Origin: Acidobacteriota bacterium
GTDB taxonomy: Bacteria; Acidobacteriota; Vicinamibacteria; Vicinamibacterales; JAKQTR01
Assembly: GCA_029562975.1 (NCBI GenBank)
Contig: JAKQTR010000030.1
Location: 310,001 to 374,000, forward strand
Direction of reading: 5' to 3'
DNA: 64,000 nt
This document shows positions 17,092 through 25,526 of this stretch, piece by piece. Position 1 is the stretch's first letter; each line of letters starts with the position of its first letter. The position numbers and the translations under genes were made by a program. The notes below the pieces were generated by a model, which worked only from the letters and a program-made list of their open reading frames with translations, had not been told where the DNA came from and made no database searches.

Positions 17092-18255
17092 GTGCTGCTG
17101 CTCAAGAACGCCGACGTCTACACCCCCGCCGCGATTGGCCGCGCCGACATTCTCATGGCCGGCGGCCGCATCGTCATGGTCGGACCGGACATCGAGGTGC
17201 CCGCCCGCCTCTGCGAGCGGGTCGACGCGTCCGGGCTGGTGGCCGCGCCCGGCTTCATCGACGGGCACGTGCATCTGGCCGGCGGCGGCGGCGAGGGCGG
17301 CTTCGCGACGCGCACGCCCGAACTCGCGCTCTCCGACGCGGTCCGCGGCGGCATCACCACGGTCGTCGGCTGCCTGGGCACCGACGGGGCCACGCGGTCG
17401 CCCGCAGGCCTGCTCGCGAAGGCCCGCGCGCTCGACGAGGAGGGCCTGAGCACGTTCGTCCTGACGGGACACTACGCCGTGCCGGTCCAGACGCTCACGG
17501 GCAGCATCGAGCGCGACCTCCTGCTCATCGACAAGGTGGTCGGCGTCGGAGAGGTGGCGATTTCCGACCACCGCTCCACGCAGCCGACCTTCGAGCAGTT
17601 CGTGCGCGTGGCCGCGGAGGCCCGGCGCGGCGGGATGCTCTCAGGCAAGGCCGGCGTCGTGAACGTCCACGTGGGCGACGGCCCGCGCGGGCTGTCGATG
17701 CTCAGGCGCGCCGTCGAAGAGACTGAGATCCCTGCGACCCAGTTCTGGCCGACGCACATCAACCGCAATCCGGCGCTCTTCGACGAAGGCCAGGCGTGGG
17801 CGAAGGCCGGGGGGTTCGTGGACTTCACGACCTCGACCGTGCCGGCCTTCCTCGACGCGGGCGAAGTGCGGTGCGGCGCGGGGCTGCGGAGGATGCTGGA
17901 GGCCGGCGTGGACGCTTCGCGGGTGACGTTCACCTCTGACGGCCAGGGCAGCTTGCCGGACTACGACGCGGCCGGCGAGCTTCGCGGGTTGCGGGTCGGC
18001 CGCGTGACGAGCCTCGCCGCATCGGTCCGCGACGCGGTCCTCGTCGAGGGCGTGCCGCTGGCCACGGCCCTGCTGGCCGTCACGGCGAACCCTGCGCGCA
18101 TCCTCAAGCTGCGCGGCAAGGGCGCGCTCGGCGCGGGCGCCGACGCCGACCTGGTGCTGCTCGACCCGGCGGGGCTCGAGATCGACGGCGTCATCGCAAA
18201 GGGCCGCTGGCTGATGAAGGGGCGCGAGATCGTCGTCCGCGGGACCTTCGAATAG
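17092..18255 (+). CDS. iadA: Isoaspartyl dipeptidase (amidohydrolase family)
   Basis: This enzyme cleaves beta-aspartyl dipeptides left from damaged proteins. The 387-residue amidohydrolase has the metal motif GFIDGHVHL near residue 60, GVGEVAISDHRS near 150, the later metal histidines in NVHVGDG and PTHINRN, and the catalytic Asp in TSDGQGS. Its length matches IadA (about 390). I chose GTG at 17092, since translation there yields the family N-terminus LLLKNADVYTP; the upstream open frame is unlike the family. A related dihydroorotase-like hydrolase is the main alternative. It is followed after 61 bases by a peptidase gene. Confidence 0.85.
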   Translation: MLLLKNADVYTPAAIGRADILMAGGRIVMVGPDIEVPARLCERVDASGLVAAPGFIDGHVHLAGGGGEGGFATRTPELALSDAVRGGITTVVGCLGTDGATRSPAGLLAKARALDEEGLSTFVLTGHYAVPVQTLTGSIERDLLLIDKVVGVGEVAISDHRSTQPTFEQFVRVAAEARRGGMLSGKAGVVNVHVGDGPRGLSMLRRAVEETEIPATQFWPTHINRNPALFDEGQAWAKAGGFVDFTTSTVPAFLDAGEVRCGAGLRRMLEAGVDASRVTFTSDGQGSLPDYDAAGELRGLRVGRVTSLAASVRDAVLVEGVPLATALLAVTANPARILKLRGKGALGAGADADLVLLDPAGLEIDGVIAKGRWLMKGREIVVRGTFE

Positions 18256-18296
18256 GCGCGCGCATCGGCCGGCGGCGCCGGAGGCGCGCCCGTCAC

Positions 18297-18307
18297 GGGG
18301 GGGGGGG
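18297..18307. repeat. Run of eleven G just before the M28 peptidase start
   Basis: An uninterrupted G11 tract ends nine bases before the ATG, in the position of the ribosome-binding site. Such runs change length easily by slippage, so translation could vary. A read-length error is also possible. Confidence 0.6.
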
Positions 18308-18316
18308 CGCAAAGCC

Positions 18317-19966
18317 ATGAAACGAGGCTGGGTCGGCGTGCTGTTGGCCGCCGCGTGCGCGGCCGGCCAGATCGCGCACGGACAGGCGCCGGAGGCGGGA
18401 GCGGCGTTCGTCGCCCCGGGCCCGGTCGAACCGCTTCGGCCGCACGTGATGGCGGCGCTTGCGGGCATCACCAGGGACGCCGTCGCGGCGCACGTGCGCT
18501 TCCTTGCCTCGGCGGCGCTCGAAGGGCGCGGCCTCGGCGCGCGCGGACTCGACGCCGCCGCCGAGTACGCGGCGGCGACGCTGGCGATCGCGGGACTGGA
18601 GCCGGTGCCGCAGGCCGAGGGCGGCATTCCGGCGGAGCCGTACTTCCACCCGGTCCCGATCCGCGAGATTACGCGGCGCGGCGGCCACGTGCTCGTGGAG
18701 CGCCGGCGCGGGGACGCGCTCGAGTCGTGGACGTTCGCTCACGGCGTCGACGCCGTGCTGCCCAGGCTGCTGCCGCGCGTCATCTCCGCGCCGGCCGTCT
18801 ACGCCGAGTACGGCATCCGCACAGCCAGCCCGTCGAGAGACGATTACCGGGATCTCGACGTCCGCGGCCGCATCGTTGTCGTCGAGGACGGCGTGCCGAA
18901 GGGGGCGGAGTGGTCGCGCCCCGCGCTCGCCGGCCGCTGGGCGAGCCCCCACACCGACGACCGCCACGAGGCGAAACGCGCGCTGGCGGAGTCGCTCGGC
19001 GCGCGGGCGCTCGTCGTCATCGAGCGAGAAGGGTTCGCGGCCGCGGCCGCCGCGTCGGCGGCTGCCCCTGCGTTCTTCGCGCCGTTCGACGCCGGCGAGG
19101 ACCCTTCGTCGCACGTGCCGGTTGTCCGCGTGTCGGGGCGCGCCGGGCGCATCCTGCTCGCCGGCGGCGCGGCGCCTGCCGGCGAACCTGGCGGCGACGT
19201 CCCGAGGCCGCTGCCGGGCACGGTCGTGTCGATCGCGGCAAGCGGAACCGAGCGCGCGATCGTGAGCCGCAACGTGATCGGCATGATCCGCGGCTCGGAT
19301 CCGCGGCTGCGGGACGAGGCCGTGGTCGTCGGTGCGCACCTCGATCACCTGGGGGTGCGGGACGGCGCGGTCTATCCCGGGGCCGATGACAACGCGTCGG
19401 GCGTCGCCTCGCTCCTGGAGATGGCGAAGGCCTTCGCGGCCGCGCCGGCGCGGCCGAAGCGCACCGTGGTCGTGGCGTTCTGGACCGGCGAGGAGGAAGG
19501 CCACCTCGGGTCGGAGCACTACGCCGCGCACCCGGCGTGGCCCCTCGCCCGCACGTCGGCCTACGTCAATCTCGACATGATCGGCCATCCGTGGAAGGCA
19601 GAGGAGATCGCGGCGCTCGTGAAGGAGGCGCGCCTCGAGCACGGGGCGGCCTTCCTCGCGGCCGTGAAGCCGGCGGACTTCGTCGAGCTCGGCGTCGCGG
19701 ACTCCGCTCCCCACCTCGAGCCCGTGCTCGCCCGGGCCGCCCGCGCGTGCGGCCTGGCGCTGCACCTCGACCGGACGAACGGACGCAGCGGCGGCAGCGA
19801 CTACCGGGCGTTCGCGCGGCGGGGCGTGCCGTTCGTGCGCGTCTTCGGGAACTTCTTCGACGGCTACCACGAACCCGTCGACACGGCCGACCGCCTGGAC
19901 GCTGAGCAGGTGGCCAAGGTGGCGCGGCTGGCGTTCGCGTCGGCGTGGCTGCTGGCGGACCGCTGA
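18317..19966 (+). CDS. M28-family zinc aminopeptidase, exported
   Basis: The 549-residue protein has an N-terminal signal peptide (MKRGWVGVLLAAACAAG...) and a PA-like insertion before the catalytic domain. The two-zinc site of M28 is visible: the His of GAHLDHLG, bridging Asp of GADDNASG, catalytic Glu of TGEEEGH, Asp of NLDMIG and final His of YHEPVDT. Family members release amino acids from peptides in the periplasm or outside. Together with the preceding iadA it points to peptide turnover. The ribosome site is replaced by the G11 tract. Confidence 0.9.
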   Translation: MKRGWVGVLLAAACAAGQIAHGQAPEAGAAFVAPGPVEPLRPHVMAALAGITRDAVAAHVRFLASAALEGRGLGARGLDAAAEYAAATLAIAGLEPVPQAEGGIPAEPYFHPVPIREITRRGGHVLVERRRGDALESWTFAHGVDAVLPRLLPRVISAPAVYAEYGIRTASPSRDDYRDLDVRGRIVVVEDGVPKGAEWSRPALAGRWASPHTDDRHEAKRALAESLGARALVVIEREGFAAAAAASAAAPAFFAPFDAGEDPSSHVPVVRVSGRAGRILLAGGAAPAGEPGGDVPRPLPGTVVSIAASGTERAIVSRNVIGMIRGSDPRLRDEAVVVGAHLDHLGVRDGAVYPGADDNASGVASLLEMAKAFAAAPARPKRTVVVAFWTGEEEGHLGSEHYAAHPAWPLARTSAYVNLDMIGHPWKAEEIAALVKEARLEHGAAFLAAVKPADFVELGVADSAPHLEPVLARAARACGLALHLDRTNGRSGGSDYRAFARRGVPFVRVFGNFFDGYHEPVDTADRLDAEQVAKVARLAFASAWLLADR

Positions 19967-20112
19967 CACCCGGCCGCCGAGGCCGTCCCGGCGCAGCAGC
20001 CCGCTCGCGGCGGCGGAACGGCCGGCTGTGACCGACGGCCGGCCCGTGAATCTCTCCAAGGCAGAGGCCCCGTCGGGCCCCTGTCGTCCACCTGGATCTG
20101 GAGGGCCGTTCG

Positions 20113-20295
20113 ATGAAGAAGAATGTTGGCGGCGTCGATCGGATCGTTCGCGGCGTGGCGGGTTCGGCGCTGGTCGTGTGGGCGCTGGCAGGCGGCCCCG
20201 TCTGGGCCTGGATCGGCGTGGTGCCGCTCGTGACGGCGGTGCTCGCCTTCTGCCCGCTCTACGCGCCGTTCGGGATCTCGACCTGCAGGAAGTAG
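20113..20295 (+). CDS. DUF2892 (YgaP-type) small membrane protein
   Basis: A 60-residue protein with two membrane segments and the family pattern: KNVGGVDRIVRGVAG at the N-terminus and a CPLYAPFGISTC end. In other proteins this unit is fused to rhodanese domains, but here it stands alone. Its role is unknown. A strong hairpin follows directly after the stop codon. Confidence 0.85.
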   Translation: MKKNVGGVDRIVRGVAGSALVVWALAGGPVWAWIGVVPLVTAVLAFCPLYAPFGISTCRK

Positions 20296-20297
20296 GA

Positions 20298-20333
20298 GCG
20301 ACGGGGCCCCGGCTCCAGCCGGGGCCCCGTCGC
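20298..20333. terminator. 16-bp perfect hairpin between convergent genes
   Basis: GCGACGGGGCCCCGGC at 20298-20313 pairs without mismatch with 20318-20333 around a four-base loop. There is no T run, but the strength and the position between convergent genes suggest a two-way terminator for the DUF2892 and YceI genes. Confidence 0.65.
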
Positions 20334-20355
20334 ACGCCAGCCAGTCGGCGTCCGC

Positions 20356-20889
20356 TCACGCAACGGGAGCCGCCTGAATCGACACCGACACCTTCACCTC
20401 GTCTCCCACCAGGAGCCCCCCGGTCTCAAGGGCCGCGTTCCACGTGAGCCCGAAGTCCTTCCGGTTCAGCGTCGTCTCGGTCTCGAAGCCGATCTTCTCG
20501 TGGCCCCACGGGTCCTTGGCCGAGCCGAGGAACGTGACCGGCAGCGTGATCCGCTTCGTGACGCCGCGCATCGTCAGGTCGCCGGTCACGTCGTAGCGGT
20601 CGCCGCCTGCGGCGACGATTGACGTGCTGACGAAGGTGATGGCCGGGTACTTCTCCACGTGGAAGAAGTCCTCCGCCCGCAGGTGCGCGTCCCGGTCCGG
20701 CGTGCCCGTGTCGATGCTGGCAGCCTGGATGGTGAACGTGACGGAGGATCGCTCCGGGTGCGCCTCGTCGGCCTGGATCGTGCCGCCGAGGTCGGAGAAG
20801 TGCCCGCGCACCTTCGTGACGAGGTGGCGGACCTGGAACGTCGCTTCGGAATGCGTCTTGTCAATCGTGAACGTGCGGCTCGTGCTCAT
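20356..20889 (-). CDS. YceI family protein
   Basis: A 177-residue lipocalin-like protein of the YceI family: opening FTIDKTHSEATFQVRHL, then VRGHFSDLGGTI, DFFHVEKYPAITF and DLTMRGVTK. YceI barrels bind polyprenyl chains. Most are secreted, but this one has no signal peptide and is probably cytoplasmic. It follows the MarR gene on the same strand across the degenerate-repeat region. Confidence 0.92.
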   Translation of the reverse strand: MSTSRTFTIDKTHSEATFQVRHLVTKVRGHFSDLGGTIQADEAHPERSSVTFTIQAASIDTGTPDRDAHLRAEDFFHVEKYPAITFVSTSIVAAGGDRYDVTGDLTMRGVTKRITLPVTFLGSAKDPWGHEKIGFETETTLNRKDFGLTWNAALETGGLLVGDEVKVSVSIQAAPVA

Positions 20890-20949
20890 CGTTGTCCTCG
20901 CAGCAGTCTGGCGGTGTCCGGGTGCTGTGCCTGCCGGGGCCCACGCCCC

Positions 20950-21125
20950 GGGTTCCGTGTCGTCTTGCGTCTTGCATCTTGCATCTTGCGTCTGACGTTC
21001 TGGGTCTCAGGTCTCAAGTCGTGCGCCTGACGTCTTGCCGCTCACGTCCTACGTATGACGTGTGACGTCTTGCGCCCTGTGTCGTGCGTCTTCTGTCTTC
21101 TGGATTCTGAATTCTGTCTTCTGGA
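20950..21125. repeat. Degenerate low-complexity repeats (CGTCTTG / GGATTCTG type)
   Basis: The stretch is built of imperfect short units such as CTTGCGTCTTGCATCTTGC, then GTGACGTCTTGCG, then TTCTGGATTCTGAATTCTG. Composition and pattern differ from all genes nearby. It starts between yceI and marR and runs into the marR coding end. Similar but shorter patches occur elsewhere in the window. Confidence 0.65.
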
Positions 21126-21605
21126 TTCCTGTCCCTGCTTCCCGCCCTGCTCCTCTCCGACGGCGTCGAGCAGGCCGGCGAGCGCGGCCTGCTGGCGCGC
21201 GGTCAGCCGGCGCAGGGCCTGCCGGCTGTCCTCGAGGATCGGGTCGTCGAGGGCGGCGAGGAGGCCGAGCCCGCGCGGCGTGATCCGGCACCGGTGCTGG
21301 CGGCGGTCCTCGGGGCAGCGCCGGCGGCTCACCAGCCCCTTGGCCTCGAGGCGGTCGAGGAGCCGGGTCACGCCGGGGGTCTGCTCGATCATCCGGCTTC
21401 CGACCTCCAGCGTCGGCAGGGCGTCCTCGCCGCCGGCGCGAGCGCCCCGAAGGATCCGCAGCACGTTGAACTGCTGCGTGGTGATTCCGGCCGGCTCGAC
21501 GATGGCGGCCGTCCGGCGGCGCAGGAGATCGGCCGCCCGGAGCACGGCCACGACGGTCCGGTGGGCCTGGTGTCTCGCCGCCGGGGTCCGCGCCGCCCTG
21601 CTCAC
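21042..21605 (-). CDS. MarR-family transcriptional regulator with a repeat-derived tail
   Basis: The first 150 of 187 residues form a MarR winged helix: GITTQQFNVLRIL, then the recognition helix region EQTPGVTRLLDRLEAKGLVSR and the wing RRQHRCRITPRG. The last 33 residues (from GKQGQESRRQ to the end) are encoded by the degenerate repeat and are probably disordered and foreign to the fold. The start is GTG at 21605, which almost coincides with the predicted transcript start, so the mRNA may be leaderless. A palindrome over the -35 suggests self-repression. It may also control the ABC exporter encoded just upstream. Confidence 0.85.
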   Translation of the reverse strand: MSRAARTPAARHQAHRTVVAVLRAADLLRRRTAAIVEPAGITTQQFNVLRILRGARAGGEDALPTLEVGSRMIEQTPGVTRLLDRLEAKGLVSRRRCPEDRRQHRCRITPRGLGLLAALDDPILEDSRQALRRLTARQQAALAGLLDAVGEEQGGKQGQESRRQNSESRRQKTHDTGRKTSHVIRRT

Positions 21606-21611
21606 GCCATT

Positions 21612-21640
21612 AGACTACCAGTCAATAGTTGTCATGTCAA
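21612..21640 (-). promoter_or_regulatory. marR promoter
   Basis: On the minus strand: TTGACA (21635-21640), 17 bases, TAGTCT (21612-21617). The predicted start of transcription falls at about the GTG codon. Confidence 0.6.
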
Positions 21641-21644
21641 GTAT
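21625..21644. promoter_or_regulatory. 20-bp imperfect palindrome over the marR -35 (candidate MarR operator)
   Basis: ATAGTTGTCATGTCAAGTAT is symmetrical at 16 of 20 positions. Its size, AT-rich ends and overlap with the -35 fit MarR-type autoregulation. Confidence 0.5.
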
Positions 21645-21679
21645 TTGCGCCGGCGCCGGCGCCGGGCGGCCGGAGCCCC

Positions 21680-23407
21680 CTACCCGGCGGCGTCGGCGGC
21701 CGAGGCGTCCGTCCGGTCGAAGATCCGTCCGAGCCCCTCGAGGGCCAGCCAGCACTCCCCCGCGACGACGGCCGACACGACCAGCGCCGGCACCACGATC
21801 GGCACGGCGCCGGTGAGCCGGTAGGCGGCTGCCGCCACGAGCGCCGCCACGACGGCCCCGGGCAGGACCGACAGCAGCAGGATCACGAGCATGCCGGCCA
21901 TCACGAGCAGCCGCTGGCCCATGGCGTCGATTCCCCGCGCGCGCGGCCCGGTGCCGGCGACCCAGGCCGGGAACAGCACCGCCAGCGCGTTCTGCACGAC
22001 GCTCTGCGCGAGGATGAGCGACGGAGCGAGCGCCGCGGCGGCCGCGAGGTACGAGTAGCGGTGCCTGGCGAACGTCGCTGCCGCGCCTGCGCCCTCGCCG
22101 GGGGCTCCGCCGAGGATCGCCGCCCCCAGCAGGAGCAGCCACGTCACGGCGGTGATGACGACCACCGGGCCGAGCGCCTCTCCGCGCAGGAGCGCGGCGC
22201 CGCGCAGGGGCCACGTCTTGAGCAGCGCGAGGTGAGGGAGATCCTGGCGCAGATCGTTCCGCACCATCTGCGTTCCCATCAGCACCGCGAAGGCCGCGAA
22301 CGCCAGGCAGGCGGTGGCGGCCGTGGCCGCGATCCCGCCGCCGCCGCCCTGCGCAACGATGCCGAGCACCAGGACGATCGGCACAAGCCGCACCAGCGTC
22401 CGGATGGACGCGTAGCGGCCCACCAGGATCAGGTTCTTCCAGAGCACCGCCGTCTCGGGCGGGCCTGCTGCCGCCAGCGTGAACGGCGTCGGAGCCGCGC
22501 CTTTGACAGCCGCCCGGGGCGCCCGGCGGTCCGACGCGCGCTTCTCGGCGTGGGCCGCCGAGGCTTCCTCGAACGCCGCGTCGGACCTGAGCACCCAGAC
22601 GTAGTTCGCGGCTAGGATGGCCAGGGCCGGCGGCAGCGCCCGCCAGAAGTCGGCCGCCGACGCCGACAGCGGGAGCCGCACCAGCGCGCGGAACGGCCAG
22701 AGCAGGATGCCCGTCGCGCCTTCGCTGCCCAGGCGCTGCAACTCGCGGAACACCTCCCCGCCCGTTGCGGCGCCGGCAAGGGCCGGCCAGCGCCCGGCGA
22801 TGCCGGCGCCGAACACGGCCAGCGCGCCGGCCACGGCGGCCAGCGGAAGCCAGTGGCGCGCCCACCCGCTCGCGCCGTGCTGGACGAGGCTGGTCCGCCT
22901 CAGGGCGACGCCTGCCAGGTGCAGCCGCACCACCATGAGGAGCACCCACAGCCCCGACAAGAACGCCCAGGACCCGGCCCGCGCCCCGCCGCGCATGAAC
23001 AGCGTGGCGATCGCGCTGCCGAAGAGGATGGCCAGCTGCGACCGCAGCAGCTCGTAGTGCACGAGCTGGCGCCGCGTGACCGGGGCCGGGAACAGGAACT
23101 GCACTTCCGCCCGCGAGAACGCGAACGCCTGTCCGGCGCCGGGCCAGACCCACGCCGCGGCGGCCGCCGCGAGGAGCAGGAGGCTCCCGGCGAACTGGAG
23201 GGGCCCCGCCACGGCCTCGAGGGCCGCCTGCGCCGCGTCGGCGTCCGCCGCCGCCCGTCCGCCCGCGCGCCTCAGGAACGCGAACCACATGTAGAGGAGG
23301 CCGACGACCAGGCCGGCCGCGTACCGCGGCTTCCGCAGCAGGCGCACGCGCCGTGCGGTCCGGTTCTTCACCGAGCACGCCGTGAGGTAGAGGAAGGCGC
23401 CGAGCAC
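21680..23407 (-). CDS. ABC exporter permease-type membrane protein
   Basis: A 575-residue protein with ten or more hydrophobic segments in two blocks and a soluble middle (residues about 255-300). It resembles the putative ABC exporter domain family, with an FSRAEVQFLFPAPVTRRQL segment near residue 97. Its start lies directly against the stop of the ATPase gene (23408/23407), so they form one transporter. The substrate is unknown. Long runs of Ala and Gly in membrane segments reflect the GC content. Confidence 0.78.
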   Translation of the reverse strand: MLGAFLYLTACSVKNRTARRVRLLRKPRYAAGLVVGLLYMWFAFLRRAGGRAAADADAAQAALEAVAGPLQFAGSLLLLAAAAAAWVWPGAGQAFAFSRAEVQFLFPAPVTRRQLVHYELLRSQLAILFGSAIATLFMRGGARAGSWAFLSGLWVLLMVVRLHLAGVALRRTSLVQHGASGWARHWLPLAAVAGALAVFGAGIAGRWPALAGAATGGEVFRELQRLGSEGATGILLWPFRALVRLPLSASAADFWRALPPALAILAANYVWVLRSDAAFEEASAAHAEKRASDRRAPRAAVKGAAPTPFTLAAAGPPETAVLWKNLILVGRYASIRTLVRLVPIVLVLGIVAQGGGGGIAATAATACLAFAAFAVLMGTQMVRNDLRQDLPHLALLKTWPLRGAALLRGEALGPVVVITAVTWLLLLGAAILGGAPGEGAGAAATFARHRYSYLAAAAALAPSLILAQSVVQNALAVLFPAWVAGTGPRARGIDAMGQRLLVMAGMLVILLLSVLPGAVVAALVAAAAYRLTGAVPIVVPALVVSAVVAGECWLALEGLGRIFDRTDASAADAAG

Positions 23408-24136
23408 CTAGGCCTCGCCGGCAGTCGCGGTGATGAAGATCTGCTCCAGGCTTGAACCGGCCGCCGCGAGTTCGGGGCGCGCGCGCAGCTCATCGAGGGT
23501 CGCGTCGGCGACCTTCGCGCCGCGATCGATGATCACGATGCGCGTGCAGATCTCCTCGACGAGGTGGAGCAGGTGCGAGGAGACGATGACGGCCGCGCCG
23601 GCCCGCCCGCGCGCCCTGATGGTCTCCTTCATGTGCCGGATGCCGAGGGGATCGAGCCCCGTGAGGGGCTCGTCGAAGAGCAGCGCGGCCGGATCGTGCA
23701 GCAGCCCGCACGCGATGGCCGCCTTCTGCTTCATCCCCCGCGACAGCTCGGCCGGCAGCGCGTGCTCCTTGCCCGTCAGCTGCAGTTCCGCGAGGAGCGC
23801 CCTGGCCCGCGCCTCGGCGTCGCGCACGCGGTAGAGCCGCGCGGTCAGCCGCAGGTGCTCCATCACCGTGAGGTAGTCGAAGAGCGGCGGCTCATCGGCC
23901 ATGAACGCCAGCAGCCGCTTCGCCTCGACGGGCGACGCGACAATGTCGTGGCCGCCGATCGTGATGGTCCCCGCCGACGGCGCCTGGATGCCGACCATGC
24001 AGCGGAGCGTGGTCGTCTTGCCGGCGCCGTTCGGGCCGATGAGGCCGACGATCTCCCCGGGCGCGACATGGAAGGAGAGATCGTCGACCGCGCGGAGGTC
24101 GCCGTACGTCTTCGTCAGGCGCTGCACGTCGATCAT
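23408..24136 (-). CDS. ABC transporter ATP-binding protein
   Basis: A 242-residue ABC ATPase: Walker A GPNGAGKTTT near residue 34, signature LSRGMKQK near 137, Walker B LLFDEPLTGLDP and the switch His in SSHLLH. The signature differs slightly from LSGGQ, as in many CcmA/DRR-type export ATPases. It drives the membrane protein encoded immediately downstream. Two-gene exporters like this often serve drug, peptide or lipid export, but nothing here names the cargo. Confidence 0.93.
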   Translation of the reverse strand: MIDVQRLTKTYGDLRAVDDLSFHVAPGEIVGLIGPNGAGKTTTLRCMVGIQAPSAGTITIGGHDIVASPVEAKRLLAFMADEPPLFDYLTVMEHLRLTARLYRVRDAEARARALLAELQLTGKEHALPAELSRGMKQKAAIACGLLHDPAALLFDEPLTGLDPLGIRHMKETIRARGRAGAAVIVSSHLLHLVEEICTRIVIIDRGAKVADATLDELRARPELAAAGSSLEQIFITATAGEA

Positions 24137-24180
24137 GCCGATTCCTGACTTCTGGATTCCGGATTCCGAAATCCTGCCGC
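24137..24180. repeat. Short degenerate repeat patch (GGATTCC units)
   Basis: ATTCCTGACTTCTGGATTCC followed by GGATTCCGAAATCC in the gap between the ATPase and DUF362 genes. It is of the same style as the patch before marR. Confidence 0.5.
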
Positions 24181-24188
24181 CCCCGGGG

Positions 24189-25469
24189 TTACGGCGCCGC
24201 GGCGATCTTCCGCTTCCGGTTCGCGAACTCGGGTGCCTCGGTCACGGCCATGCCCAGCAGCCGGAGCGATCGCGCGAAGGCCTTCGCGCCCAGCCGGGTG
24301 AGGTCGGCCGGCGCCTCGCCGACGTCCGGGTACCCGTTCTCGTCGGCCTTGGCCGCGGCGTCGGTCCAGTTCTGGAACAGGCGGCCCCACTCGCTCCCGA
24401 GCACGTTCGCCATGATCCGGTCGGCGTGGCGCGGGTACCAGTAGCTGTCGTGGTAGACGACGCTGGCGATGTAGGACCAGGGGGCGAGCACGGTCTTCAG
24501 GCTCCACTCGAGGGGCTTCTTGAGGGGCCCCCAGTAGATCCGGTGCTGCATGCGCGACGCGAAGGTCATCTTCTTGAACGGCCCGGCGAAGCGCCAGTTG
24601 TCCTTCGCGGCCTCCTGGTCGCCGACGATTTCGATCTCGCGCGGATCCCCGCAGCCCAGCCCGGCGTCGTGGGCGAGGCGGATGAACGCGATCGACAGCG
24701 GGTCCATGCCCATCAGCTTCGCGGCGACGGCATCGATGGCCACCTGGTCGGCGCTCGCGAGGATGACGTTCTTGACGTGCGGCACCATGCACCGGGGCCC
24801 CGGGCCGTCGCCGGCGAAGGTGCCGTCGGTCACGGCGAACACCCCGCGGTGGATCCGCTGCTGGATGCGCAGCAGGTCCACGAGCGTCTCGTGGATCACC
24901 GGGTGCGTCCAGTGGCGCCGCTCGTTGAGCAGCCCGCCGAACGCGTTCTTCATTGCGCCGGTCATCGTCGTGAAGACGTGCGTCTTCACGGTCGGCAGGT
25001 GGATGATGTTCTCGCCGATGAACCGCTTCGGGATGAGGAAGCCCTTCGGGTAGACCTCGTTCAGGCAGAGGAACTGCTTCGCCAGGTCGCCGACGGCGTC
25101 CCTGATGTCCATCCATTCCTCGCCTTCGTAGAGGTGGATGTTCCGCAGCCCGTGGGCCCGGACGACGTCGATCTGCTTGTTCTCGCGCTCGCCGAGGTGC
25201 GCGTCGATGACCACCGTGCGGTTGTGGCAGGCGTGGACGAGGTTCGGGTCGTACCCGTCCGCCTTCAGCGCGCGGATCACGCCGTCGAGCTGCCAGGGCA
25301 CGGTGGAACTGCCCGGGAAGAAGAAGTGCCAGGAGATGTTGACCTTCAGCGCGGTGTCCGCGTCCCGCGCGATGACGTCCTGGTAGCCGGCCAGGTTCAT
25401 CAGTTCGTGGTAGTCGCGCAGCACGGTGGACGGCCGCGTCCGGAGGATCGCGACCTTGGATCGGATCAT
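24189..25469 (-). CDS. DUF362 domain protein
   Basis: The 426-residue protein matches DUF362: NISWHFFFPG near residue 44, the conserved HLPTVKTHVFTTMTGAMKN block near 157 and SADQVAIDAVAAKLMG near 240. The family is of unknown function and often sits with Fe-S proteins. Here there is no ferredoxin part, and few cysteines are present. It is likely cytoplasmic, since no signal is seen. It stands on the same strand as the MFS gene, 57 bases downstream of it. Confidence 0.85.
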   Translation of the reverse strand: MIRSKVAILRTRPSTVLRDYHELMNLAGYQDVIARDADTALKVNISWHFFFPGSSTVPWQLDGVIRALKADGYDPNLVHACHNRTVVIDAHLGERENKQIDVVRAHGLRNIHLYEGEEWMDIRDAVGDLAKQFLCLNEVYPKGFLIPKRFIGENIIHLPTVKTHVFTTMTGAMKNAFGGLLNERRHWTHPVIHETLVDLLRIQQRIHRGVFAVTDGTFAGDGPGPRCMVPHVKNVILASADQVAIDAVAAKLMGMDPLSIAFIRLAHDAGLGCGDPREIEIVGDQEAAKDNWRFAGPFKKMTFASRMQHRIYWGPLKKPLEWSLKTVLAPWSYIASVVYHDSYWYPRHADRIMANVLGSEWGRLFQNWTDAAAKADENGYPDVGEAPADLTRLGAKAFARSLRLLGMAVTEAPEFANRKRKIAAAP

Positions 25470-25526
25470 GGCGGTGCCTCTCCCGCCATCTTACGCCAGG
25501 ACGGGGGCTGCCGGGGCCACGCAGGC

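Noticed and set aside
20950-21125. Possible CRISPR-like array
   Set aside because: The repeat units are short, imperfect and without spacers of fixed length; no cas genes are near.
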